Positions 1 through 5,248 of a DNA stretch of 5,572 nucleotides are shown here, one piece after another. The position numbers were made by a program, and so were the translations under genes. Source of the stretch: an uncultured Lachnospiraceae bacterium. GTDB taxonomy: Bacteria; Bacillota_A; Clostridia; Lachnospirales; Lachnospiraceae. The stretch lies in NCBI GenBank assembly GCA_946614075.1, contig CAMOGO010000099.1, positions 1 through 5,572 of the forward strand, in the 5' to 3' direction. Every line of letters starts with the position of its first letter. Position 1 is the stretch's first letter. The notes beneath the pieces were generated by a model. The model searched no databases. It worked only from the letters and a program-made list of their open reading frames with translations, and was not told the DNA's origin.

Positions 1-1
1 T

Positions 2-130
2 CGGAAGTTTACGGCGAAGAACGGCGAGAACGGCGATATCACGGTTATCACGGCTGGCGTTCCGATCGGCAATGTCGGCACGACCAACATGGTCAAGGTT
101 CACACGATCGGGGATACCGTGACCAGATAA
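2..130 (+). CDS. pyk: Pyruvate kinase, C-terminal end (partial)
   Basis: This is the last 42 codons of a gene that begins upstream of the window, ending in TAA at 128-130. The translation contains GDITVITAGVPIG followed by GTTNMVKVHTIGD. That matches the highly conserved end of the C-terminal domain of pyruvate kinase (typically ITAGVPxGxxGTTNxIKVH). The enzyme converts phosphoenolpyruvate and ADP to pyruvate and ATP in the cytoplasm, the last step of glycolysis. The catalytic barrel is outside the window, so nothing can be said about active-site residues. No hairpin terminator is visible after the stop, and the next small gene starts 24 nt later, so transcription probably continues into it. 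Identification is firm on the motif; the gene's full length is unknown. Confidence 0.93.
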   Translation, partial: RKFTAKNGENGDITVITAGVPIGNVGTTNMVKVHTIGDTVTR

Positions 131-154
131 TCCATAAAAGGAAAAAGACAGAGA

Positions 155-319
155 ATGGCATTTTTGAAATACGAAGACGAGCTGGCGAAGTTTGAACCAA
201 GCAAGGATATCGCAGACCTGGACCGGATCATCCAGACCCGGGGCACCTCAGATGCAGGCGATATCCTGCTTGAGCTGCTCGAAGAAAAGAAAAAATTACA
301 GGCAAAGCTTCAGGAGTAA
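155..319 (+). CDS. Small protein of unknown function (54 aa)
   Basis: A complete 54-codon frame runs from ATG at 155 to TAA at 317-319. It begins MAFLKYEDELAKFEPSKDI and ends in a Glu/Lys/Leu-rich stretch (LLELLEEKKKLQAKLQE) that would form a charged amphipathic helix. No signal peptide or membrane segment is seen, so it is probably a soluble, acidic, helical cytoplasmic protein. An AAGGA element at 138-142 lies about 12 nt before the ATG, a little far but usable. The gene is wedged between pyk and the TPR membrane protein. Its last codons contain the AGGAG (312-316) that serves as ribosome binding site for the next gene, so translation of the two is likely coupled. I do not recognise a named family. 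A role as partner or regulator of the TPR protein is inferred from position only. Confidence 0.72.
   Translation: MAFLKYEDELAKFEPSKDIADLDRIIQTRGTSDAGDILLELLEEKKKLQAKLQE
312..316 (+). promoter_or_regulatory. Ribosome binding site of the TPR gene inside the upstream small gene
   Basis: AGGAG sits 5 nt before the ATG at 322 and lies within the final codons of the 54-aa gene. It supports the start at 322 and implies translational coupling of the two genes. Confidence 0.75.
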
Positions 320-321
320 CT

Positions 322-1650
322 ATGGCGATACGTTGGACAAAAAAAGAATTAACGCAATTGTCAAACGTCTTTTACAACAGCGGACTTGAAAAAGCACAGA
401 TCCGTGATATGTCCGGTGCGATAGCCGACTTGAAAAACTGCCTGCAGCTCAACAAAAACCATACTGACGCAAGGAATCTGCTTGGCCTGATCTACTATGA
501 GACAGGCGAGATGACGGATGCTCTGGCGGAATGGGTTATCAGCACGAATTACCAGGCCCGCAGCAATCCGGCGGTCCATTACATCAACAAGCTTCAGGAG
601 CGCAGAGAGTTTCTGGACGAGATGGTCATGGCCTCGGAGAAATTCAACCAGGCCCTGCATCTTCTGCGCGAAGGAGCGGATGACCTGGGTGTTTTGCTGC
701 TGAAAAAGGTGGTCGAGCTGAACCCGCACTTTGTCCGGGCCTGGCAGCTGCTGTGCCTTGTCTACATGAAAAAGACACAGTACGCGAAGTCGGAGAAGGC
801 TATCAAAAAGGCGATGGCGCTGGATCGCACCAATACCGTTTCACTGCGTTACTACAATGAATTGAAAAGGATCGCCCATGCCAGAAAGAAAAAGCATCTG
901 GAGGATCTGACGACAGACGATGACATGTCGCGCTACGACACGATCTCCGCAGACGACGTCATCATCCCGACCTACCATGGCGATGTACTGGGCGGATGGC
1001 GGACGGTCGTCAATCTTCTGGCCGGTATCGCGATCGGCCTGACCTGCTTTTATTTCCTGGTGCTGCCGACCAAGCTGAAGCAGATAACGGACGATTACAA
1101 TAGCCAGCTGGTGGAGGCCAATCGGTCTGACAATTCACAGGAAGCTCAGGTGCGAGGACTGACTTCCCAGGTGGAGGAGCTGACCTCGAGGGTCGAGGAG
1201 CTGACCGGACAGGCCCAGTCCTCGGAGGCTTCGAAGAACGCTTTGACGACCGCGTATGCGACGCTTCTGCATGCCTTCAAGCTGCAGCTGGCGGGCGACT
1301 ATGGCGGCTATCTGGATACCTTCAGCTCGATCGATGTGACGGGCGTCACGGATGAGAGCTTCCTTTCCGCATACGAGGCAATGAAGACCGATGTCACGAC
1401 GAACGCAGCTCCGAAGCTTTTGCAGCTGGGGGTCGATGCGATCAATGCCGGCGACTATGCAACAGCGGTTACCAATCTGGAGCTGTGCGTCAAATATGAG
1501 CCGAATTCCCCCGATGGCTGGGTGAATCTGGGCATTGCCTACAAGAGACAGGGAGACTCGGCAAATGCGATCCGGTGTCTGACCGAGTGTATTGACCGAT
1601 TCCCGGGTACCGGCCAGGCCGCGACAGCACAGGCGGAAAGAGGCTATTAA
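322..1650 (+). CDS. Single-pass membrane protein with TPR repeats on both sides (442 aa)
   Basis: The N-terminal part (about residues 14-172) has two pairs of TPR-like helical repeats: around 14-81 (GAIADLKNCLQLNKNHTDA, then NLLGLIYYETGEMTDALAEW) and around 106-172 (LKKVVELNPHFVRAWQLL, then YAKSEKAIKKAMALD). A basic stretch near 183-192 precedes one membrane helix at about 229-249. Positive-inside reasoning therefore puts the N-terminus in the cytoplasm and the C-terminus outside. Just after the membrane, a heptad segment (about 276-298, LTSQVEE LTSRVEE) suggests a short coiled coil. The C-terminus carries a further TPR pair (about 364-430; DYATAVTNLELCVKYEPNSPDGWVNLGIAY). TPRs bind protein partners, so this is probably a membrane scaffold linking cytosolic and envelope proteins; the partner is unknown. 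It starts 2 nt after the small gene's stop, with AGGAG at 312-316. No terminator is evident after the stop at 1650. The domain call is good; the cellular role is not known. Confidence 0.9.
   Translation: MAIRWTKKELTQLSNVFYNSGLEKAQIRDMSGAIADLKNCLQLNKNHTDARNLLGLIYYETGEMTDALAEWVISTNYQARSNPAVHYINKLQERREFLDEMVMASEKFNQALHLLREGADDLGVLLLKKVVELNPHFVRAWQLLCLVYMKKTQYAKSEKAIKKAMALDRTNTVSLRYYNELKRIAHARKKKHLEDLTTDDDMSRYDTISADDVIIPTYHGDVLGGWRTVVNLLAGIAIGLTCFYFLVLPTKLKQITDDYNSQLVEANRSDNSQEAQVRGLTSQVEELTSRVEELTGQAQSSEASKNALTTAYATLLHAFKLQLAGDYGGYLDTFSSIDVTGVTDESFLSAYEAMKTDVTTNAAPKLLQLGVDAINAGDYATAVTNLELCVKYEPNSPDGWVNLGIAYKRQGDSANAIRCLTECIDRFPGTGQAATAQAERGY
1159..1206 (+). repeat. In-frame 21-nt tandem repeat encoding a heptad coiled coil
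   Basis: Two 21-nt units (1159-1179 and 1180-1200) plus the first codons of a third encode LTSQVEE, LTSRVEE and LTG. The units differ at several bases but keep a seven-residue period with Leu at the first position and Val at the fifth. That fits a short extracytoplasmic coiled coil directly after the transmembrane helix of the TPR protein. Confidence 0.7.
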
Positions 1651-1789
1651 GGACAAGGCTTTTCACAAAAAATGGTTTACAAAAGAGGCGATTTGTCTGA
1701 GTTTTCTACGTTTTACGCTGAAAAAGTGACAAAAGTCTTTGCCGAGATTAATTATGCCTAATAATGTTGCTGAAAATCTTAAATTCTAC

Positions 1790-1818
1790 TTTCCGTCTGG
1801 CCTCAAACGTGGTAAAAT
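1790..1818 (+). promoter_or_regulatory. Candidate sigma-A-type promoter (distal) for the polysaccharide operon
   Basis: TAAAAT at 1813-1818 resembles a -10 box (5 of 6 bases). A weak -35-like TTTCCG at 1790-1795 lies 17 nt upstream. If used, the transcript would have a leader of about 95 nt before the Wzz-type gene. The weak -35 makes this tentative. Confidence 0.35.
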
Positions 1819-1880
1819 ACTGTGATGATTAGGGATACTATTTCCTCGATGACTGTGAAGTAATTTCGGGAAAGACTTTA

Positions 1881-1886
1881 TATAAT
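1881..1886 (+). promoter_or_regulatory. Perfect TATAAT -10 box (proximal) for the polysaccharide operon
   Basis: An exact TATAAT lies about 35 nt before the preferred start codon at 1922, placing transcription start near 1892-1895 and giving a short leader. No good TTGACA-like element is seen 16-18 nt upstream, and there is no TGn extension. Use may therefore depend on an activator or on the AT-rich upstream DNA. Confidence 0.45.
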
Positions 1887-1921
1887 AGGAACCCTTAGTA
1901 TGGAAACGAATGGAGAAATGC

Positions 1922-2605
1922 ATGAAGCAGGATTTTGCCGATGACGAGATTGAGATAGATCTCCTCGAACTTGCAAGGGAACTTCTGAACCGCTGGTACA
2001 TCATTGCGATTGCGATGATCGTATGTGCGGTTATTGGTTTTTGCTACGCACGCTTTTTTACCACCCCGATGTACTCCTCGACCGCTACGATGTATGTCCT
2101 GAGTAAGAGTACATCCATCACATCCTATACCGATATCCAGATCGGCACGAGCCTGACCAAGGACTACGAGGAGGTTGTGAACAGCCGTCCGGTTCTCGAG
2201 AACGTAATCAAGAATCTCGATCTCGACCTCACCTATTCGCAGCTGAGCAGCATGGTCAGTGTCAATAATCCGACCAGCACCCGTATCCTGGAGATCAAGG
2301 TGACTGATACGGATGTCAATCGGGCCAAGCTCCTCGCCGATGAGATTGCGATTGTCTCTCAAAGCTTTATCTCGAGCAAGATGGATCAGGACAAGCCGAG
2401 CATTCTTTCCTACGGCTATACCGACGGAAAGGCAGTAAGCCACGGCTGGAAGTGGTACACGGCGGTAGCCGCCATGATCGGCTTTGTCGCGGCCTGCGCG
2501 CTGATCACTCTGATGTATCTGCTGAATGACCGTATCATGACACCTGAGGATCTGGAGAAGAAGGTCGGCATGAATGTCCTGGCTTCCCTGCCTCTGGAGA
2601 AGTAG
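1922..2605 (+). CDS. cpsC: Wzz/CpsC-type polysaccharide chain-length and tyrosine-kinase adaptor protein (227 aa)
   Basis: A membrane adaptor of the capsule/exopolysaccharide co-polymerase family (equivalents: CpsC, CapA, YveK). Two transmembrane helices at about residues 25-43 and 178-201 flank an extracytoplasmic domain. The short cytoplasmic tail (DRIMTPEDLEKKVG, then VLASLPLEK) is the usual CpsC ending that contacts and activates the CpsD kinase encoded next. The length fits the family (about 230 aa). The proline-rich motif normally found before the second helix is reduced here to little more than one Pro (DKPSILSYGY). I chose ATG 1922 because GGAG (1912-1915) is 6 nt upstream. ATG 1910 would add four residues (MEKC) but has a poorer site. 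The stop TAG overlaps the next gene's GTG by one base, so the pair is translationally coupled. The protein is expected to set polymer length and export together with the kinase; the polymer itself is unknown. Confidence 0.9.
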   Translation: MKQDFADDEIEIDLLELARELLNRWYIIAIAMIVCAVIGFCYARFFTTPMYSSTATMYVLSKSTSITSYTDIQIGTSLTKDYEEVVNSRPVLENVIKNLDLDLTYSQLSSMVSVNNPTSTRILEIKVTDTDVNRAKLLADEIAIVSQSFISSKMDQDKPSILSYGYTDGKAVSHGWKWYTAVAAMIGFVAACALITLMYLLNDRIMTPEDLEKKVGMNVLASLPLEK

Positions 2606-2607
2606 TG
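2596..2607 (+). promoter_or_regulatory. Ribosome binding site and GTG start of the tyrosine kinase, overlapping the upstream stop
   Basis: GGAGA at 2596-2600 is followed 4 nt later by GTG at 2605-2607, which shares one base with the TAG stop (2603-2605). This decides the GTG start over the internal ATGs at 2662 and 2698, which lack well-placed sites. Confidence 0.65.
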
Positions 2608-3444
2608 ACTTACATACCGGATGTACTTGTGAATTCGAATAATAAGGAAACGATAAAACTTATGGAGCAGTCGACAACCGAAAATAATAAAATTTCAATG
2701 GGCCGTGTCCTGATCAACGAGGGGAAAAAGCAGTCCTACGCCATGCGCGAGGGCCTTCGTACCCTGCGTACCAATCTTCAGTTCTGCGGCGACGATGTAC
2801 AGACGATCCTGCTCACCAGCTGCATCCCGGACGAAGGAAAGAGCACGGTGACGGTCAATCTGGCGAGAGCCATGACCGAGGCGGGGAATCTGGTACTTGT
2901 CATTGACTCGGATATGCGTAAATCCGTCCTGATGAATCGTCTTCAGGCGAAGCCGGAGGCAGGCGGCCAGATCTATGGTCTGTCCCATTTCCTCTCCGGT
3001 CAGAAGGACTTTTCGGATGTTTTCTACAGCACCAATATTCCGGGACTTTACATGGTGTTCGCCGGACCTTCCGTCCCGAACCCGACCGAGCTTTTAGAGA
3101 AGCAGTATTTCGACGAGTTGATTGAGCTCAGCCGCCGGCATTTTGACTATATCATCATCGACTGCGCTCCGATCGGAGCCGCAATCGATGCAGCCGTTAT
3201 CGCTAGACAGTGTGACGGTGCCGTTATCGTCGTAGCTCAGAATACGGCCTCCGCCAAGATGGTGGTCGAGACCAAAAAGCAGCTGGAGGCTTCCGGCGTC
3301 CGGATCCTCGGCGCGGTCCTGAATAAGGTCGACATGAAGAAGAGCAGCTACTACGGCCATTACTACGGTAAGTACTATGGCAAGTATTACGGCGATGGCG
3401 AGGACGATGACAAGAAGCACCGCCGTAAGAAGAAGGATGAATAA
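2605..3444 (+). CDS. cpsD: CpsD-type bacterial tyrosine autokinase (BY-kinase, 279 aa)
   Basis: Cytoplasmic P-loop tyrosine kinase that regulates polysaccharide synthesis and export, acting with the CpsC-type adaptor encoded just upstream. The three diagnostic motifs are present: Walker A SCIPDEGKST (72-81, Lys79), Walker A' VLVIDSDMR (97-105, Asp101 and Asp103), and Walker B YIIIDCAP (183-189, Asp186). The segment REGLRTLRTNLQF (48-60) is typical of the family. The C-terminal tyrosine cluster, the autophosphorylation target, is four YYG units (residues 249-263). An unusually charged tail, DGEDDDKKHRRKKKDE, follows it. Walker A has Asp where many relatives have Gly (PDEGKS for PGEGKS), a variant that keeps the key Lys and Ser. 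The start is GTG 2605 with GGAGA upstream; ATG 2662 would shorten it by 19 residues without touching the kinase domain. The end overlaps the LCP gene by 8 nt. No CpsB-like phosphatase is seen in the window. Confidence 0.94.
   Translation: MTYIPDVLVNSNNKETIKLMEQSTTENNKISMGRVLINEGKKQSYAMREGLRTLRTNLQFCGDDVQTILLTSCIPDEGKSTVTVNLARAMTEAGNLVLVIDSDMRKSVLMNRLQAKPEAGGQIYGLSHFLSGQKDFSDVFYSTNIPGLYMVFAGPSVPNPTELLEKQYFDELIELSRRHFDYIIIDCAPIGAAIDAAVIARQCDGAVIVVAQNTASAKMVVETKKQLEASGVRILGAVLNKVDMKKSSYYGHYYGKYYGKYYGDGEDDDKKHRRKKKDE
3349..3396 (+). repeat. Four 12-nt repeats encoding the YYGx tyrosine cluster
   Basis: Four consecutive 12-nt units encode YYGH, YYGK, YYGK and YYGD, giving eight tyrosines in pairs near the C-terminus of the kinase. 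Tyr codons alternate TAC and TAT, so the units are similar but not identical. Such clusters are the phosphorylation sites of BY-kinases. Confidence 0.85.
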
Positions 3445-4504
3445 TCGCGAACGAGGCAGAAAATCAAATATCGGGTGGATCCTCGGATCCATCGTACTCC
3501 TGGCGATCATCGGCGTACTCGTATGGATGGTTCTCTCCGGCGATGAGGAGCCTGCACCCACCCCGGCGGAAAGTGCCGTCGAGGAGCAGAATGCCGGCGG
3601 CAGGGACATCGGAGGCTCATCGGAGTACGTGGAAAAATGGCAGGAGGGTGTCATTACCTACAAGGGACAGGGATATCGGTACAATGACGATATCAAATCC
3701 TACCTTTTCATGGGTATCGATAAAGACGGCACTTTAGAGGAGTCCGAGGCGGAGAATTATATCGACGGCGGCCAGTCGGATGCGATGTTTCTGCTGGTGG
3801 TCGATAATGAGACAGAGCAGATCTCAATCATTGCGATCAATCGAAATACCATGGCGATGATTGATGTCTATGATCCGGATGGTGTTTACCTTGGGCGGCA
3901 GCGGCTGCAGATCTGCCTGCAGCATGGCTATGGCGACGGGCGGCGTGTCAGCTGCCAGTATGCTGCGGATGCCGTCTCGAGGCTTTTCAATAATATTCCG
4001 ATCAGCGGATATCTGGCGATGAACATGGATGGCATGATCTCGCTGACCGATTCGATCGGGGGTATCGAGGTGACCGTGGAGGAGGACTTCACGAGCTCAA
4101 ACGGAACCTATTCCTACAAAGCCGGTGAGACGGTAAAGCTGGATGGCCCTGCGGCTTATTCCTTCCTGAGGAGCCGCGACACGACGGTGTTTGACAGCGC
4201 GGGACAGCGTCTCGCCCGTCAGCAGCTGTACATCCAGTCCCTCATGCTGAAGCTGCAGAGCCTCATGAGCGGCAGCATCGGCACGGCGGCACGAGTTTTT
4301 AAGGCGATCGAGCCTTACACCGTGACCAGCCTTGACGTGGTCCAGCTCGCAGAGGATTTTTACACCTATTCCTTCTCCGCAGAGGAGGATATGTACTCCA
4401 TCCCGGGTGAGATCACCAAGGGAGAGACCTTTGAGGAGTACATTATCGATGACACAGCCCTGTATGACCTGATCATCCAGCTGTTCTACGAGGCTGTGGA
4501 GTAA
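3437..4504 (+). CDS. LytR-CpsA-Psr (LCP) family glycopolymer transferase (355 aa)
   Basis: LCP proteins are membrane-anchored enzymes that transfer undecaprenyl-linked polymers (capsule, teichoic acids) onto peptidoglycan on the outer face of the membrane. A basic N-terminus (MNNRERGRKS) and one transmembrane helix (about 13-33) precede an Ala/Glu/Pro-rich linker (36-66). The LCP domain (about 88-273) follows. Visible family marks are YLFMGIDK (89-96), QSDAMFLLVVD (113-123), IAINRNT (132-138, Arg136), ISGYLAMNMDG (189-199), IGGIEVTV (207-214), FLRSRDT (243-249, Arg245, Arg247, Asp248) and RLARQQ (258-263). NRNT replaces the usual PRDT. ATG 3437 overlaps the kinase stop (ATGAATAA). The frame stays open upstream to ATG 3377, but that part overlaps the kinase tail and reads as an out-of-frame shadow. 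Probable role: attaching the polymer controlled by the two upstream proteins. The exact acceptor is not known. Confidence 0.93.
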   Translation: MNNRERGRKSNIGWILGSIVLLAIIGVLVWMVLSGDEEPAPTPAESAVEEQNAGGRDIGGSSEYVEKWQEGVITYKGQGYRYNDDIKSYLFMGIDKDGTLEESEAENYIDGGQSDAMFLLVVDNETEQISIIAINRNTMAMIDVYDPDGVYLGRQRLQICLQHGYGDGRRVSCQYAADAVSRLFNNIPISGYLAMNMDGMISLTDSIGGIEVTVEEDFTSSNGTYSYKAGETVKLDGPAAYSFLRSRDTTVFDSAGQRLARQQLYIQSLMLKLQSLMSGSIGTAARVFKAIEPYTVTSLDVVQLAEDFYTYSFSAEEDMYSIPGEITKGETFEEYIIDDTALYDLIIQLFYEAVE

Positions 4505-4546
4505 ATCTGATATCCGGTCTCTGTATGGGAAACCGTGCGGAGATTT
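4503..4546 (+). other. Intergenic inverted repeat at the end of the LCP gene
   Basis: AAATCT (4503-4508, overlapping the stop codon) is the reverse complement of AGATTT (4541-4546). Inside it, CGGT (4515-4518) can pair with ACCG (4532-4535) and extend through TCT/GGA after one mismatch. The result is an interrupted hairpin with no T-run after it, so it is not a typical terminator. It might protect or process the RNA between the two genes. Confidence 0.35.
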
Positions 4547-4554
4547 GATATAAC
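4546..4554 (+). promoter_or_regulatory. Candidate extended -10 promoter for the surface protein gene
   Basis: TGATATAAC matches the extended -10 pattern TGnTATAAT at all but the last base. The -35 region (about 4526-4531, TGGGAA) is weak, as is common for extended -10 promoters. Transcription would start near 4561, leaving a leader of about 22 nt that contains the strong Shine-Dalgarno site. This would let the surface protein be expressed independently of the polysaccharide operon. Confidence 0.45.
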
Positions 4555-4568
4555 CACATGACTAAAGA

Positions 4569-4575
4569 AAGGAGG
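4569..4575 (+). promoter_or_regulatory. Very strong Shine-Dalgarno site of the surface protein gene
   Basis: AAGGAGG lies 7 nt before ATG 4583, a near-perfect complement to the 16S rRNA 3' end. It is the strongest such site in the window. Confidence 0.85.
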
Positions 4576-4582
4576 AAACGCA

Positions 4583-5179
4583 ATGAAACTGAGAAAACTG
4601 ATTTCAGGAATCGTAGTCGGTGCTCTTATGGCAATCTCTCTGGGAACCATGGCACTGGCTGCGAAGAGCCCTGCAACCGACACGACCCCGAAGGATCCGA
4701 CCCCGGCTGAGTATGCCGCTGGTGTCAGTGGTCCGGTCATCAAGCTCGATGGTGTTGAGGTATCCCTTCCGGCTACCTTTACTGCTCTGCCTGAGGCTAC
4801 GATCGCAAGTGCTAAGTCTGCAGCTACACAGCTCGTAGGCGCTGGTGCTACCCTGCTTAAGGCATTCGAGTGCACTCCGGATCCGAAGTTTGGCACGGAT
4901 TATAAAGAGTCCATCACGGTTCGCTTTGACTGCGCAGCAGTTAAGGCTGGGGCTGACATCACTGTCCTTCATCAGAAGGCTGATGGCTCCTGGGAGGCGA
5001 TTAAGCCGGATTCCATCGAGGATGGTAAGCTGATCGCTACTTTCCCGTCCCTTTCCCCTGTAGCTTTCGCTGTCAAGGGAACGTCTGACAAGACTGGCAC
5101 GACCGCTCCGGTTCTGCCGATCGTTGGTGCTCTCTGCATCGTTGGACTTGCGTTTTGCGCAACGAAGAGATTTGCATAA
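4583..5179 (+). CDS. Secreted surface protein with a degenerate sortase-type anchor tail (198 aa)
   Basis: A typical signal peptide opens the protein: basic MKLRKL, a hydrophobic core at about 7-25, and probable cleavage after ALAA near residue 27. A Thr/Pro/Asp-rich linker (29-44) follows, then a compact domain (about 50-165). Its second half reads ITVRFDCAAVKAGADITVLH and then GSWEAI, ending in SLSPVAFAV. This resembles, from memory, the small beta-sandwich module found near the end of many clostridial wall-anchored proteins. The C-terminus has SDKTGTT (168-174), a hydrophobic stretch (175-192) and a basic TKR end. That is the layout of a sorting signal, but with Asp where (S/N/P)PxTG motifs have Pro. 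It is therefore either sortase-anchored with a variant motif or simply held by the C-terminal helix. Cys97 and Cys117 could form a disulphide. Codons strongly favour GCT for Ala (19 of 33), unlike the neighbours. Function unknown. Confidence 0.85.
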   Translation: MKLRKLISGIVVGALMAISLGTMALAAKSPATDTTPKDPTPAEYAAGVSGPVIKLDGVEVSLPATFTALPEATIASAKSAATQLVGAGATLLKAFECTPDPKFGTDYKESITVRFDCAAVKAGADITVLHQKADGSWEAIKPDSIEDGKLIATFPSLSPVAFAVKGTSDKTGTTAPVLPIVGALCIVGLAFCATKRFA

Positions 5180-5198
5180 GACCTTCAAGGGATTAAGC

Positions 5199-5235
5199 TG
5201 ACAGCCGGGCGGAAGTCCGGCTGTCGGTGTCTTAT
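5199..5235 (+). terminator. Probable intrinsic terminator after the surface protein gene
   Basis: GACAGCCGG (5200-5208) and CCGGCTGTC (5217-5225) form a perfect 9-bp GC-rich stem. It can extend inward by G-T and C-G pairs to a GGAA (GNRA-type) tetraloop at 5211-5214. The following tract, GGTGTCTTAT, is only modestly T-rich. Termination may be partial, allowing some read-through into the next gene. Confidence 0.65.
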
Positions 5236-5248
5236 CAGGAATAAACGA

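Larger units (their letters stand above)
1651..1909. other. AT-rich intergenic region between the TPR gene and the polysaccharide operon
   Basis: About 260 nt without a convincing gene, visibly more AT-rich than the flanking coding DNA. It separates two transcription units. It holds two -10-like boxes (near 1813 and 1881) and three copies of ACAAAA (1665-1670, 1679-1684, 1729-1734), the first two inside the related 9-mers TTCACAAAA and TTTACAAAA. I found no strong GC-rich hairpin followed by a T-run, so the end of the TPR transcript is not explained by an obvious intrinsic terminator. Confidence 0.6.

Noticed and set aside
1135..1656. Long minus-strand open frame opposite the TPR gene.
   Set aside because: It is antisense to a clear TPR/transmembrane gene and its translation shows no domain, so it is a shadow of codon bias.
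1651..1740. Search for an intrinsic terminator after the TPR gene.
   Set aside because: Only weak 4-5 bp AT-rich pairings (for example ACAAA/TTTGT) were found, so no terminator is claimed.
1811..1846. Imperfect inverted repeat GGTAAAATA / TACTATTTCC considered as a terminator or operator.
   Set aside because: It is AT-rich, needs two bulges to pair and has no T-run, so it is not distinguishable from chance.
1910..1921. ATG 1910 as start of the Wzz-type gene.
   Set aside because: The better-spaced GGAG (1912-1915) lies downstream of this ATG and points to ATG 1922. The four extra residues are not family-like. It is not excluded.
1895..2443. Minus-strand open frame opposite the Wzz-type gene.
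   Set aside because: It is antisense to a well-supported membrane adaptor gene; no motif or convincing ribosome binding site was seen.
3377..3436. Upstream extension of the LCP frame to ATG 3377, adding 20 residues.
   Set aside because: It lies over the tyrosine-cluster and tail codons of the kinase and reads as a low-quality Met/Thr/Arg-rich sequence. The basic start plus transmembrane helix from ATG 3437 is the normal LCP N-terminus.
3094..3654. Minus-strand frame with a hydrophobic stretch opposite the kinase and LCP genes.
   Set aside because: The hydrophobic Val/Ile/Leu run is the reverse reading of the YYG and charged codons of the kinase tail. It crosses two real genes.
3899..3935. 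Closely spaced CTGCAG palindromes in the LCP gene, considered as a repeat element.
   Set aside because: They fall in phase with ordinary Leu-Gln codons and show no further structure.
4604..5188. Minus-strand frames opposite the surface protein gene.
   Set aside because: The surface protein has a strong ribosome binding site, signal peptide and anchor tail. The opposite frames have none of these.
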